A DNA stretch of 64,000 bases from Ascarosepion bandense (Eukaryota > Mollusca > Cephalopoda > Sepiida > Sepiidae). Numbering within the stretch: the stretch's first letter is position 1; the number at the start of each line of letters is the position of its first letter. The DNA lies in contig JBBBDQ010000192.1 of assembly GCA_037127315.1 (NCBI GenBank), positions 5,267,501 through 5,331,500 on the forward strand. The letters are read 5' to 3'. The position numbers were made by a program, and so were the translations under genes. This document shows positions 1 to 13,140 of the stretch, piece after piece. The notes beneath the pieces were generated by a model, which saw only the letters and a list, made by a program, of their open reading frames with translations, was not told where the DNA came from and did not search any database.

Positions 1-231
1 AACAAAAATCTTTAAAAGAATTTAAACTTGACAAAATACAAATCGATTCAAACAAATCATTCATAATTTAATTTTGCCCATAGCTATTCTAGTGGGCACA
101 CGGAAAAATTTTATAAAAATTGAAGAACACTATCTGTCTGTGTGTTAAGTCTTCTTGCGAAAAAAATCTCGTTTTAGCAAAGTTTCTACTTTCATTTTTG
201 CGCATGCGAATTATGGCCCCCGGTTCTAAAC

Positions 232-264
<33 letters not shown>

Positions 265-744
265 AAAATTGTTCTTATTGATTATTTTTTCTAAGATTAC
301 GCATGTTCACACTTGATATGACATTTGTTTTGCACTGAAGTAACATCTCTAATTTCTTTTATTACTGCAAAAATGACTGAGGAACAAACAGGTACAAACT
401 CGATACCGAAAAACGATTTTTTTTTTTCACAGATTTATTCTCTATACAATTCATTCATTAATGAACAAGTAATGAAAAATTCGTTTAAATCGGATAATTC
501 AATGATTTTTTTGGCAAATATTTTAAAACGAGACAGCTATTTTTTACTTTCAAAAACGTGTCCATTGATTTGTGGTCCCTCGAACAAGGAACTTGGGAAG
601 ATTGTTCCTGCAATTGACCTTGATATATTATAGTTATTCTGATGGAAGTATTTGGAGATGTATGAAAAATTTAAAAAAAAAATTTTTTTTCACTCAAAAA
701 TGGACATTTCGAAAATAATTTTGTTAATAATACACAAAGTAACA
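1..744. other. AT-rich non-coding DNA
   Basis: Homopolymer T runs and AT-rich sequence. The 102-codon open frame at 325-633 has no recognisable domain and low-complexity composition, so I do not call it a gene. Confidence 0.5.
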
Positions 745-1016
745 ATTGGGCGATCATGTCTCAAAAGAGACATGACTGACTGGGCAGAAGATTACCCTGC
801 AGTAGGTTGTCATTACTTTCTGCGGTAGACTGGTTGCTGACCAAGGCTATAAAACCCAATCTGTCCTGTTGTTTAGCCCATAACTGGAGGGAAGAGACGG
901 ATTAATACCTTTTCCAAGGGTATTTGCACGTAAGTGAATGCAAGGCATTCCACTGGAATTTGAACTCGGCTCCTTGATTTCTCGTTCCAAGTGATATCCA
1001 CTGCACCACAATGCAA
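745..1016 (-). repeat. tRNA-derived SINE copy A
   Basis: About 270 bp sharing the same order of blocks with 1765-2052, 41008-41302 and 50840-51219. On the minus strand the right end gives a box A-like TGGTGCAGTGG and a box B-like sequence, which suggests a tRNA-derived head. Octopus genomes are known to carry tRNA-Arg-derived SINEs (OR1/OR2). Membership in those families is inference. Confidence 0.75.
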
Positions 1017-1764
1017 AAAGCCTAAAAACATATTCTGAGTGGTTGTCTTTTTAAATTTGAGTGATTACATTGGTTCACATTTTGTAGGTGTGAGCGACTT
1101 ATGGACCCTAGATGTTTTTTAATTTTACCATAAAATCTTCATTCTTTTGACAGTCCGTGGCAGCGGCATCTTTTGTTATGGTATTATTACGAAAATTTTA
1201 ATTTTTTTGTATTTGTATTTTTTTCTTCTTCATGGTAATTTCCATGTGTAGATTCAAAGGTCATGTGTTTCAGGGTTTCTTCCCCTTACAAGAAGAAAAA
1301 TTGTATAATTTTGTCTCTTGTGATTGCTATGCACTTATCTCAAAATCTCTCAACACATGGTGAGAAGGTCAGAAAGTTGAACTCTGTTTAAGAATTAGTT
1401 TCATTCTAAATATGCTATAAATAAGTAATACTTGTGTAAATCAGGTAATTTAACATTTAATTTAAAGTTATTTGCTAATTTTCAAAAAATAATGTCAGAT
1501 GTATATTTTATTTTTGCAATATTTTTAAAACTTGAGAATTATACAAATGTGTCAATCACTTAAAATTGGAAAATTAAAAAAAAATCTTAAAATTTTAGAT
1601 TTCAATAAATATAATTTTTGTTTGAAATACACTAGAGAGTATTTTTTTGCTTACTGGGTATAGTAAATTTAATCATTTCGCTTTCAATTAAAACTAAAAT
1701 AAAAGTTTCAAGAAAATGTTTGTTTTTATTTATCAGTTACTGAAAATGAGTAGAGGTACCTCAG
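1017..1764 (-). mobile_element. Partial copy of GGTACC terminal-inverted-repeat element
   Basis: From about 1240 to 1764 the sequence is the reverse complement of 2609-3130, including shared blocks such as ATACACTAGAGAGTATTTT against AAATACTCTCTAGTGTATTT. It ends at 1753-1764 in AGTAGAGGTACCT, the family terminus. Its distal end is not clear. SINE copy B lies immediately after it. Confidence 0.65.
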
Positions 1765-2052
1765 TCACTTAAGTGCCATACATGGCAATCATGTCTCGAA
1801 AGAGACATGACTGACTAAGCAGAAGATATCCTGCAGTAGGTTCCCATTACTTTCTGCGTTAGACTGGTTGCCAGTCAAGGCTATAGAATCCAATCTGTCC
1901 TGTTATTTAACCCATAACTGGAGGGAAGAAACGGATTAATACCTTTCCCCAAGGATATTTGCATGTAAGTGAATGCAAGGATTTAAACTGTAATTCAAAC
2001 TCGGCTCCTCAATTTCTTGTTCCAAATCGATATCCACTGCACAACAATGCAC
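1765..2052 (-). repeat. tRNA-derived SINE copy B
   Basis: Same family as copy A, and begins with AAGTGCCATAC. It ends in CCACTGCACAACAATGCAC, the reverse complement of the box A region. It sits directly against the terminus of the partial inverted-repeat element to its left. Confidence 0.75.
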
Positions 2053-2059
2053 ATCCCTA

Positions 2060-2180
2060 TGAGATACCTACTTTTGATAATAGCATAAACATTTTGATGG
2101 GAAAAGTTTGTTTTTATTAAGTTTGGAGCTTTTTTTTCATATGCTGTTTTTTCAGCAAATTATTGGAGGCACTTAGCTTA
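2060..2180 (+). mobile_element. 3'-terminal fragment of the GGTACC element
   Basis: The stretch with AACATTTTGATGGGAAAAG and CATATGCTGTTTTTTCAGC resembles the right end of the full copy at 21855-21966, down to a degraded terminus ATTGGAGGCACTTAG. Confidence 0.5.
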
Positions 2181-2192
2181 TATATGTGCGTG

Positions 2193-2194
<2 letters not shown>

Positions 2195-2234
<40 letters not shown>
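2195..2234. repeat. (CA)n microsatellite
   Basis: An uninterrupted CA repeat of about 19 units after a short alternating GC/TG tract. Confidence 0.95.
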
Positions 2235-2235
<1 letters not shown>

Positions 2236-2608
2236 GGAAATTAAACCTATAGAATAACTTGTAAACTCCTGTTTTATGAGATTTTGAAATTACAGTGCCT
2301 GTTGATCAGGCTTGCAGTAAGTTCATAGCTGGATAAAATTCTTTCTCATCTTCCATGATGGCTGTAATTTTTTTGTCATGTTTTACTATCTCTCCGTCTG
2401 TTTGGTCTTTTACGTTTTTTTTTTTAAATCTTAGAGGATTTAAGTATTGGTTCATTAATTAGTAATTGTGAGTTCTATCTTTTAGTTGTGTTGTACAAAC
2501 AGGCCTTATCAATAACTGTGTACTACTAAAAATGAGAACAAACTATGATATCCATAGACATGGACAACACAGTAGATTCAATCTACTCACTGTAGACTGA
2601 ATAAAGTA

Positions 2609-4007
2609 GGTACCTCCACTCCTTTTCCAAATGTAACTTTTAAATTAAATTATTAAAAGTAAAAAAGTTTTAAAGCTTATTTTTATTTCACTTGAAAGTT
2701 AAATGATTAAATTTACTATTTCCAGTAAGCAAAATACTCTCTAGTGTATTTCAAACAGAAAAATCTAAAATTTGGAGATTTTTTTATTTCATTTTTTTTT
2801 TCTTTTTTTGGCCATTTTTGATTGATTTGACACATTTGTAAACAAAAGTTAATTCTTGGTTTTAAAAATCCTGCAAAAATAAAATATACATTTGTGACAA
2901 GTTATTTTTGGAAAATTAACAAGTTTAAAGTTAATTTACACAAGTTATTACTTGTTTGTAGCATGAAATTTAAAATAAAACTATTTCTTAAACACAGTGT
3001 GTTGATCTTTCTGACTTTTCCCTATATATTTGACGTGATGACAGCCAGACAGATGCAAGGTAAGTGTATGGTGATCGGAGTTGACAAAATTGTCCAAATC
3101 TTTTTTCCTGTAAGGGGAAGATATTGTGAAACACATGATCTTTTAATGTATACAGAAATTACCATACATAAAAAAAACTTCAAATATGCAAAAAAAAAAA
3201 AAATTAAAAATACGGAGGCATGCTGATTTGTATCAAACCTTTCAATTTTTGATTAGTAAATATAGTCTTAACCTAACATCAACAAATCTTTGAAGTATTT
3301 TATAAATATTTTTGAAACTTGATAAATTATTATAATTAAAAAAAAAAAAATTCTTTTAAAATTTTATTATTAATTGAAAAAAGTTTTTTTTTTTTTTTTT
3401 TTTTCCAGACTATAATGTCCTTAATGTATATATTATTTATTAAAGCCATTAAAAGTTTATCAAATTAAATGTCAGTTTTATTGCATTTTTTATTTTACTA
3501 TTGGGAGCAGATTTTTGGAAGTAAAGACAAAATGTTTGATAAAAATAATAGATGATTTACTTTCTCTAATTAGTCCTGCATTTAACCAATAAAACCAATT
3601 TTCTCAATAAAATTTAATTTCTTAAAATTTCATGAATTTATATGGAGGGTGGGTACATAAAAAAACTTTTACCAAGATTATTTAAAAATAACTTAAAAAA
3701 TAAATTCAATCATTTGTAAATAAGTCTTAGGTGTTTCATTAAAATTCGATAATTATTTGATTTTTGCAAGAATTTACAATTTAATGGGTTTTTTCATTAG
3801 AAAAGAACTGAGTTATGTAATATTACATTTTCTATTGTAAACTCTGGTAATGATTTGGTTGGCCACTAACTAAAATCAAAACAACATTATTTTTACTGAA
3901 AATTTGAGCATGTTAAAAAGGATTAAAATTTTTTTTAATAATTAAAAAAATTGATCTTTTCTCTTAATAATGGAAAAAAGTTGTTTTTAAGTCCCCCCCC
4001 CCCCCGC

Positions 4008-4038
<31 letters not shown>

Positions 4039-4062
4039 ATTAGCAATTTTCGTGGAGGTACC
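2609..4062 (+). mobile_element. Non-autonomous TIR DNA transposon, copy 1
   Basis: The element starts GGTACCTCCACTCC and ends GTGGAGGTACC, giving an 11-bp inverted repeat, and is flanked on both sides by TA (2607-2608, 4063-4064). The interior is AT-rich with no coding frame. The 110-codon frame at 2894-3226 lies inside it and is not supported as a gene. Two further full copies are at 15496-17018 (inverted) and 20217-21966. Confidence 0.75.
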
Positions 4063-4064
4063 TA

Positions 4065-7000
4065 GAATAAAAGGTTCAGTTCTAAATACCCTGATGGTTA
4101 CCTAGATCAGAAAATATCTAAAATAGGACAAACGATACAATGGCCAAAACATTGATAATAAAGTTCAGGACATTAGTCCAAATGTCAATATCGAACATTT
4201 TATTTTTTAATTTTTTTTCTAACCTGAAGTCAGATTCAAGAATATACTTTCAAACTTTTTTTCTGCTTCCTCTACACATTGCTGGTTTGATTAATAATTA
4301 AAAAAAAAAAATTAGGTGCCAGTATAATATGTGGCCAACCTGGTTTTAATGTGTCTTACCTCCAGTAAGATTATATTTATGAATATAAATATTCAGCTGT
4401 TTATTGAAACTAATTATTTTTCCTAGACCCAACCCTATAATATGGACTTTAAAGTCGGCCACATACTATACAAGTAACAGAATTTTGTAGACCGCATACT
4501 CTACTAACACAAAAAAAAATGTTATTTGTGATTGATTTTGACTTGGAACAACTTTCAGTAATTTAAAAGAAGCAACTAAAAAAAAAAATCCAGTGGAATC
4601 TCATTATGTCAGGCTATATCTCACCTTTTGTTTCAAGATTTTCTTCACCATTGAAAAGAACTGTTGATTTCTGGAAATAGTCAAACCTCAAACTGATATT
4701 TGGTATTGATTTGGTAAATAGAATCTTTCAAAATACTTTTTTAAAAAGTAAAGCCTGTCCATACCTTCCTATTGCACTAAAATGTGTATTGCTAAACCTA
4801 TTCTTTGAGACTGATATCTGTGGCATCCTGAAGGACCTAGACAAATTTTGTTCATCTCCCCATGTAAACTAAAAAAGCCTGTGCAATCCATGACTATACA
4901 GTAAGATGATTACTGTATATACTTGTGTAATGCATGATCTCACATCATGTGAGCCTCAAAATTTTCACCCATAAAAAATGATTTTATCATGTATCTCATG
5001 TATCATGCAAGACTTTTTTTTTTTTTTTTTTTTTGCGAGAGACCAGCTTAGAATAGACTAACCTTCCCCTTCCCCATTTCATTATTCCATCTTCTAGTTA
5101 AAAAAGTAAAAGAATATTAAAAATATTGTTAGTAACACTATATTAATTGTGTAAATGCATAGAAGCCATCAACAACCAAACAAGAAACTCATATCAGTTG
5201 GGATCAAATATACATTTTTTAAATGAATGTTTATTTACCTTTTGTATGCTAAAATAAAAATAATAGTTCAAGTAATAATTGTTTCTTTTAGCAAGTAAAA
5301 AAAAAATTCTTAATCAGCTGATTTGGAAATTATAGATGCTTAGTCTGGAACAGTTAAACATTTTGGTTGGAAACCTGAACAAGGCAAAATGATGCATGAT
5401 TGCTGTATTTGTATTTTATAATGCAATACTAATATGTGAATATTACATGCATTATTATTGGATACAGTTATGTAACTCATCAGTTTTATCAAAATCATGT
5501 TTATTTTTAATACAGCTGTACTTTTGATTACAGTAAATGTATATATAGTTTGGGCAATGGTGTAGCCAGGCCAGCAGTACATACACAAATTTTATATCTT
5601 CTGTATGATGTGACCCTCTTAAAATTAGCATGATACATGAATATATATGGTAAATACCTTATTGTGTGCCAAGTTACAGTAAATTGGTTATTTCATTTGT
5701 TTTTAAGGTTGTTGGGTAGCATGTTCATCTTCTCTCCAAGGAATATGATGGCTAGTATTGGATCATTTGGCAACTGCATTCTTTAATTGACCATCATGGA
5801 AAGATTGTCCAAACATTCGATATGATAATTGGGCAGAGAGGAATTCATGCCATCTATGATGATGATAGTGTGAAAGGGGCAAATGCCTTAGTCTGGAAAG
5901 TCAAATTTAGTTTAATGGCAAAAAAATCATGCTTTCTCTCACCTCTATTATGATGAATTTTATAATATATATTGCCCCTACTATTTGTTCATGTTATAAA
6001 CTTTCATTGAAAAAAAAAAAACCCTTTAAATTCAAATTCTGAATACTGTTAGTTCAAAAGTTCAACTTTATTCTAGCTACTTAAAATGCATGGCACTTAT
6101 GGCACCATGATGCATGTTGCAGATATTTCATCTGTGTGTCTCGCTTTAAAAAATATGCCACCATTGTTAAAAAAACTGCTTTGCTTAAGTAGCTTCTTTT
6201 TTTTTTTTTTTTTTTTAAGCATATAAATTGCTGAATGTTTCCTTATAAGAAAGCCAATTAAGTCAAGTTTTATTTATGAGTGAAGACCTCTACTCCTACT
6301 CTCTCACTCTTTACTACCCTTCCATTTGGCAAAGGTGAGAGAAAGGCTGAAGAGAGTAGCATTTATAAAAAAGATAGAGGGGAAGGAAAAGGTTGTGTAG
6401 AGAGTGTGTTATCTTCAGTGGCGTAATGGACAGAGGGACTAAGTAACTAAGGAAGGAACAAGCAGAATTATATGATGTAAGGAAAATTCAAATATATTTA
6501 AAACCTTTTGGTCTCAAGTAAATATTTCATTGAAAATATTTAAAAAGCAAATTATTCCTAAAATAAAAAAAAAACAAACAGTTGACACAAATGAAATATT
6601 GGAGCAATCAGAATTTTATAAATTTGGGGAGGGGGAAGTTTTTGCAATCATTTCTGTTATTTGGAAGCAACAAGCCTACATAATTATCTTTATATATTTA
6701 GCTTTTGACTTTGCCTATCGTCTAGTTGACACTCCTTCCCAGACTTTTGAACATGAGTGGGCATTTAACCTTTTTTCTGATTTCTTCTAAAGTTTTTCTC
6801 ATTCGCTTTTGCTCTCTGTAATGCCTTGTGTGTGTCCTAGTGGCATTATTACTTTGCTTGGGGTGAATTGATTTTAAAAGAAAAGTTAGCAACTTTCATG
6901 TCTGCAAAAATATGGTGTTTCAAAAGGATGGTTATTCCTCTGACATTACTATTACTGTATACACTTTGACTCCCTCAGCAGTGTTTGTTTACATGATTAT

Positions 7001-7300
7001 ACATATGTGATATTTATTATATAATATAATCTTTTTATGAAAATTTATTCACCATTTTACAAATAACTATGAAAACAAGTTTTTTATTCAATGTAATAAT
7101 GTTTAATATTTTTGTCAGTTCTCATGAATAGTGATAAAAATGTATAAATCCATTTTCGTATGTTTGGATGTTTTTAAAATTCAAATCATTGCTTTTTAAA
7201 ACCAAACATTGCCAAGGGAGTTAAGGTAGTTTATAGTAATAGTGGTGTCAAGGGCTAGGGAATAACTGTACTTTTGACACTTTTTTTTTTTCTGGGCATG
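4065..7300. other. Gene-free AT-rich stretch
   Basis: No coding or RNA gene recognised. It holds T and A homopolymers (5011-5034, 6197-6217) and a piece near 6838-6880 ending GCTTGGGGTGAATTGATT that belongs to the interspersed repeat also seen at 14815, 38195, 38594 and 56420. Confidence 0.5.
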
Positions 7301-7329
7301 AAGGTTAAAAATCTCAACTGATGAGCTTT

Positions 7330-7525
7330 CTTTGTTGCCACCTTGACTTGACAAGTTGAAGCATAGCACTGGATTGGCAGCTAGATCTCATAATTTCACT
7401 TGAAATTGCCAGTTGTTTTCATAAAGTCCGTGCTAATTGTTTCTTCTCTCACACTTCTCACTCATAAAACTCTCTTCTAGCTTCTTGCCTTTCTGTCAGC
7501 TGTTGCTTGGAGGTGAAATGATAAA
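7330..7525 (+). mobile_element. LINE 3'-tail fragment
   Basis: Aligns by eye with 31545-31700: both carry the order GATTGG..AGCTA..TCTCAT, then TTTCTTC..TCACACTTCTCA, then CTTCTTGC. In 31630-31700 this reads [20 protein letters not shown], the C-terminal motif of CR1/Jockey-type LINE polymerases. The copy here has a stop. Confidence 0.5.
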
Positions 7526-9330
7526 CAATTTAATGTCTATAAATATGTTCCATAAATTGTAAGAATTTAAGTAAGGGTATGTGTTTGAGAATATTATCAT
7601 ATTGCTGTATTCGTGTGGCGGAGAAAAAAATGCTAAAAGAACTAGGAAATAAAATAGAGAACCAAATACATATGCTGAGATAATTCAGATTGAACAAGCA
7701 ATGATCTTTTTGTTTTTTAAAACCGTTAAGGAGAATCGGAAGAAACTTTTTAACTGGTTGAAAAATTGAATATTTTAAAACAAGGGGAGGTAATCACGGT
7801 CTCAAAAAAGTTTTGTGATTTATATTGAATTAACCAAAAAGTTCTTTGTAATTATTAAAAATAGGACATAAAAAGAAATTAACTTTATTGAATTTTCTTT
7901 CTTAAAGCCCTTATTCTTAGTTTCTCAAGATTGAAACTTTTTTTTTTTTTTTTACATATTCAAAGAATTCAATATGGACTGGAATAAATATTAATGTGTA
8001 TTATCTAATGAATGCAATATATGAATAATAATCTAGCAAAACTATAAAATAAAAAAATGTTTTTCTGGTAAAATATTACTCCACTTCCCTTAAATGTTCA
8101 ATTTCTGATGAATGCTGCTTTCAATTGGTCTACAGGATTTGCTAAACTTGATTGATTCCCTTCAAGGAGCACATAGTGGGATTGGAAAGTGTTATCTACT
8201 ATCTTTGACTGAAGGCCAGCATTTGTTACAGTTGGTTATACGTTTTGCTTGCTTGCTTTATGATCTCTTGCATTCCATGTTATAAATTATCTGTTTTTCA
8301 TCAATTTTTTTTTTTTTAAACAGAACAATTTTTTAAGGAGTGACACATTTTATGTGATTTTAAGAATAAATTTTTTTTTTTTCCCAAGCTTTTGGCACAT
8401 TGACTGACAGGTCTGTTACAAAGTCTAACTTCAAATACCAACTTTATAATAACCTTCTTAAACAATAAAAAAAATCTGTGTTGATTTATAGCTTCAACTG
8501 AAATCTTAACATTGCTTTTGCACTAAAATTATTGCAAATACTTGTTGCCACCTGCAGATAAAAATGTATCAGAAAATGCTAAACATGAAATCACATGTTG
8601 ACACCTTAATTAAAACTGAGTTATTTTGTAGTTGACAGTCAGTATGTTAAATTGTTTTCTCTGGTGGATAAGTTTGACCTACAAATTCTATATTAAAATT
8701 TGAAACTCAAACTGCCCTTGTTTACAATATGAAATCATGTCAAAATAGTGAAACTTACTTCCATTTCAATTGCTGATATACTTATTTTTTATTAATTTTG
8801 CTTAAAATTAGTATGTTTGATAAAGATACAATTTTTTTCTTATGTGTAGTTTTTATTTTTTATTTTTTTATGTCTTTTTAAAATTAACTATTTTAATGAC
8901 AACCTCACTTTTTCTGCATTTTCAAATTTTACAATTTCATAGTGATGCTTTTAAAAAAACTTGTTGCACTTAGTTTTCTCTTTACACATCTTTTACCCCA
9001 TCACTGTAACCATTATCTAAAAAAAAAATGAAGTTGCATATGAGATATTTAGATTTTGGCATTAAATAACTCACAGAGGTTGATATGCTGCTAAACAAAA
9101 ACCACCAAACTAATTTTTACACATATCAAAATAGTTCTACCTAAAAGAAAAAAGGTCACTTGTCAATTTGGTTGGCTTAAGACAGGGTTTGAAGTTGTCT
9201 TTCACAAAAATTTTCTAAGTTGAAAATTCAACATTTTAAAAAGATGTTCCTTGTATTTTGTCTAAACTGTTACACTTGAATCATTTATGCCTTCTGTTGT
9301 TTTTTCTACATTTCCATAAATATTAAGCAA
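7526..9330. other. Gene-free AT-rich stretch
   Basis: No coding frame, RNA gene or clear mobile element seen. Several poly-T and poly-A runs. Confidence 0.5.
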
Positions 9331-9384
9331 AAGAATTCATGTTATATATATATAATAAGCCTATATAAATATAAGCTGAATAAG

Positions 9385-9385
<1 letters not shown>

Positions 9386-9437
<52 letters not shown>

Positions 9438-10111
9438 CAATCTGTAAGTCTGTGTGTGACTGTTTCCTATGCATGCCTACATTTTTTAATCTACGCCTTT
9501 CAAACTTTCTAGGGACACATATCTACAGGGAAGCCAGGTTGACACATGCTTTTTGAGTTTAAGTTCAGCAATTTTCCCTTTCGCACTTTTTGGCCAATGT
9601 AGCCAATTGTTTACATTTGCTCCGTAAAACATCTAAGATGGTTGCTAAATTACGTCACAGAAATCAAATCACACATGTCAAATGCAACAAATATTTTTTT
9701 ATTAAAAAAAAAATAAAATAATGAGTCTTTATATTTAATTTTTATTCCAATGTTTTAAAAATTCAGGTGATCAACAAATAAAGTGAATATTTTCCCCATA
9801 ATTTGGAAACAAAAAATATTTTTTTAAAAAAAAGTGTTTTTTTTTTTTTTATTTTTCCACACGAAAACAAAATATGTAAAAAAAAAATGCCAATGGTTAA
9901 TTTAAGTCTAAACCTACACTTTATACTTCGTTCGAATACTACAACAACATGCATTTAAAGCCTTCTTCTTAATGCTGAAAATGGTTACTAACAGCCTCAG
10001 CTCTCCTTTCTAACTTTCAATAAATGATTTCTATCTACTCTTCTCATTGGCATCTTCTCCTACTACTAAACTGTTCTGTGTTGCATGGGCAACGCCAGGC
10101 TATGATGGTAG
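9386..10111 (+). mobile_element. Helitron-like non-autonomous element 1
   Basis: It opens with (TA)n and AAGGCAATCTGTAAGTCTGTGTGTG, the same style as the other two elements (AAGGCAAGATG...TGTGTG). It ends with GGGCAACGCCAGGCTATGATGGTAGT, a decayed version of the hairpin plus CTAG terminus at 28606-28633. The exact left edge is uncertain. The (TA)n tract is 9386-9434. Confidence 0.5.
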
Positions 10112-10572
10112 TAAAAACAAATTTTCAAGTGTCCAGTTTTCTTTTTAATCAGCATTCATTTCAATTCATTTAAATATATGCATGGCAATATTTTTATCTA
10201 ATTTTTGAGCTTTGAGGATTAAATTGAAAATTTAGTTTCTTTTTTTTAAAAAAAAAAATAGATAAATTTTTTAAAAACAATAAAAAATGGACTGAATAAG
10301 CCTAACTTTTGTGCATGGTGCCATAAAAAATTGAAATGTAATTGGTAGGTAGTTTTCAAATGTAATCAGTTGTCATTTTTTCTTTTACTTTTAATATAAT
10401 TATAATTATTTTTGTTCTAATTATAGAGATCTGGTCCTACTTTGGAGGCTAAAATAAAATTTAAATTTTAGAAAAAAAAAATTTATACTTTTCAACTTTC
10501 GCAAATATCACGTCTTCTTAATTTTCCCAATGTTTCGACTTATGTAAGAATTATTGATACCATTTGCATTAT

Positions 10573-10604
<32 letters not shown>

Positions 10605-11722
10605 TTAACTTCCTGACTATCTATATGACATTACATTTATTAGTCTTTTTAATTCTTCTAAAGACTACATTTTCAGTTATACACTGAAATTGGCCTCTGA
10701 ATCACAAGTACACAAGATAGAAAACTGCCGTTAGATATATTGAAAATAAAATTTTTGTTCAGGTTACATAATTAGAACTGATTAATTTTACTTTTGAAGT
10801 AAAATAAAAAAAATTACTGTTACGGTGAGCACAATAAAAAAATTTTATGGATGGAATAATTTTTTCAGCTACACGTATTTCTTTTACATAATTGCCATCA
10901 TTTTCTATGCATTTTTGTAAGTAGTGAACAAAAGCCTGTATTTTGTGGGTTAACAGCACAATTCCATTTTCTAGAGCATGACTTGTCATGCACATTACTG
11001 TTGCCACAGCTGATACATTATTCACTGCTTAACTAGGCTCACATCACTTGTTTGGTCGCTGCAAATTCAGTAGTCATTGTTGAATATTAGTAGGTATAGA
11101 TGTTTTTCTGTATGGATGAGTTCAATGTAACAACTGTTTTGTATGCACTTTTATATCAGGTTCCATTTTGCCAACAACGCTGCTCAGCTGTTACCTGTTT
11201 AAAAAAAAAAATATGGGTTATTGTAGGGAAGGTTCAGCTTCTACAAGTATTTGCTTCTAGTGTTGTGTGCCAGCATAATAAAATAGGCGTTACTTTTCAG
11301 AATAATCATTTTATATTATGAATATCTAGCTATACAAGTGAAGTATATGTATATAATGTATATGTATACACACATACTCACATCCTTGACAATATTTAAA
11401 TAATTGTTGACCTTGTTGATTCCTAAATAGTGGGAGGTTACCTGAAGGAGGGTTGGGCAAGCAATTGGATCAGGTGTCTAACATGATAAATAAAAATGAT
11501 GTAAGTTTGTAATCAGTGGTGTTTTTTGTTTTCAAAAAGTAATTTGCTACAAACAGGTTAGTCTTTTTCTTTCAATTGCTCTTGTAGTAGTGATTTTTTT
11601 TCTCTATCCCATAAACATTTTTAATGCTTTTAAAATTATAACCCCTCTTAAAATATGGAAACAAATTTATATAATCATTAGTAAATAAAAAAAATGTTCA
11701 TGTACTTTGACTGGCTCTTGAA
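10112..11722. other. Gene-free AT-rich stretch
   Basis: No supported gene. The open frames at 10759-11025 and 11100-11321 have no recognisable domain. Confidence 0.45.
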
Positions 11723-11966
11723 TTTGTGCATGCCATTCATCAGTCAGATAAAATTATTGTATTAGCAAATCTCATACATTACATTAAAGAAGCCAAGGTA
11801 AAAAAAAAAAAATCATTGAATATTTAAATTTAGCATTGTCTTATTCTGACAGTTTTTAGTGTAGAATCATTTCAAATTTGAAAATTTAATGTACATATAA
11901 ATATGAGATCTGCTAATAATACAAAAATTTTATCTGACCTTAATAAATGAACATGCCCACAAAATT
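11723..11966. repeat. Fold-back inverted repeat 1
   Basis: The left arm 11723-11787 and right arm about 11883-11966 are imperfect reverse complements. Both contain TCAGATAAAATT.TTGTATTA and GCA.ATCTCATA in matching order when the right arm is inverted. The loop is about 95 bp. This could be a hairpin MITE. Confidence 0.65.
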
Positions 11967-12071
11967 TTGAAAGTCAGTCCTAGATAAGTATTTAAACATT
12001 TTTTGATTTAATGATTATTATTGTTGCTCTATCTATTGAGCACTTGATAAATTCTGCTTGCCTTGATATGC

Positions 12072-12073
<2 letters not shown>

Positions 12074-12118
<45 letters not shown>
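12074..12118. repeat. (TA)n microsatellite
   Basis: An uninterrupted alternating AT tract of about 22 units between the two fold-back elements. Confidence 0.95.
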
Positions 12119-12120
<2 letters not shown>

Positions 12121-12240
12121 ATCCTAGTTATGTTACATTTAGCACATGTTACATTAACAGCAAAAAAGAAAATATATATTTTTCTTTTTTTATTTATTTT
12201 TTCTCCAGGCACATTTGGTTGTATAATATCAAATTCTTTA

Positions 12241-12583
12241 TTAAATTTTTCAAATATTCGAATTAGTTGTTCTACATTTTTGCTAAATTTATCAAAGTTG
12301 GTATTTATTTTATATCCCCTTCCCCACTTCGAATACTTTCAGATGTTGCTACATTCATTTTCAAGGATTGTGTTTTGTGTATATCTATGCAACTGTTCTC
12401 ATGTTTTCTTGAAACAAATTCAAGTCACTTTAAGTCATTTAAATATACATAAAATGCAATCCTTGAAAATAAATATAACACCATTTGAAAGTATTCTGGG
12501 TAGTGGGAATATTATAAATATGAACTTTAGCAAATTTAGTGATAACATAAAACAACTAGTTCGGAAATTTGAAAAGATTTTAA
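12241..12583. repeat. Fold-back inverted repeat 2 (long hairpin)
   Basis: The left arm about 12241-12400 and right arm about 12425-12583 are imperfect reverse complements along their whole length. The blocks TTTTCAAGGATTG with CAATCCTTGAAAA, GAATACTTTCA with TGAAAGTATTC, and TTAGTTGTT with AACAACTAG match in mirrored order. A 152-codon open frame (12130-12588) covers the hairpin, but it has no recognisable domain and its composition follows the repeat, so it is probably not a gene. Confidence 0.75.
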
Positions 12584-13076
12584 ACTAAACCTGTTTAAAA
12601 GAATTTTTTTAGAATGTTTATCTGCAGAAAATTTGAATATGCTTCATATAATTGTTCAAATTACTTAAAAACAGTTTCTTGATTCTGATGCTAACTTTTT
12701 CAGTTTCATTTGTAAACAGTTTATTTGATTTGATCATAATTGTTTCTTATTGTTAGAAAGCTTTATTTAAGGTTTAGTTTTCTCTCTCTTCACGAGAGAA
12801 ACATAAAGGCTAATGTGTGTAACTATCGATGTAAATTATTGTTTAACTAAATCAGAAAGTTTCTCATGTTTTATACTTTTCAATGGTTTGAGGAGAGAGG
12901 AAATATGTCAAGATATTATTCAGAATTAAATAAAACATTTTCTCCATTTTAAATACTAGCACAGCCTGATTCTATATTCTTTGAGATTGTGATTCTCTAT
13001 TCTAGTTTTAAGTTTTTTTACTTACTAAAGGGCTAGAGAATGGTACAAAATTTTTTTTGAAGATTAACATATCTAT

Positions 13077-13099
13077 ATCTATATCTATCTATCTATCTA

Positions 13100-13140
<41 letters not shown>

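Noticed and set aside
325..633. 102-codon open frame
   Set aside because: No domain, biased composition, no splice or translation context, in AT-rich repeat DNA.
2894..3226. 110-codon open frame
   Set aside because: Lies wholly inside a terminal-inverted-repeat element whose other copies do not keep the frame.
12130..12588. 152-codon open frame
   Set aside because: Spans the long fold-back hairpin, has no recognisable domain and no expected codon pattern.
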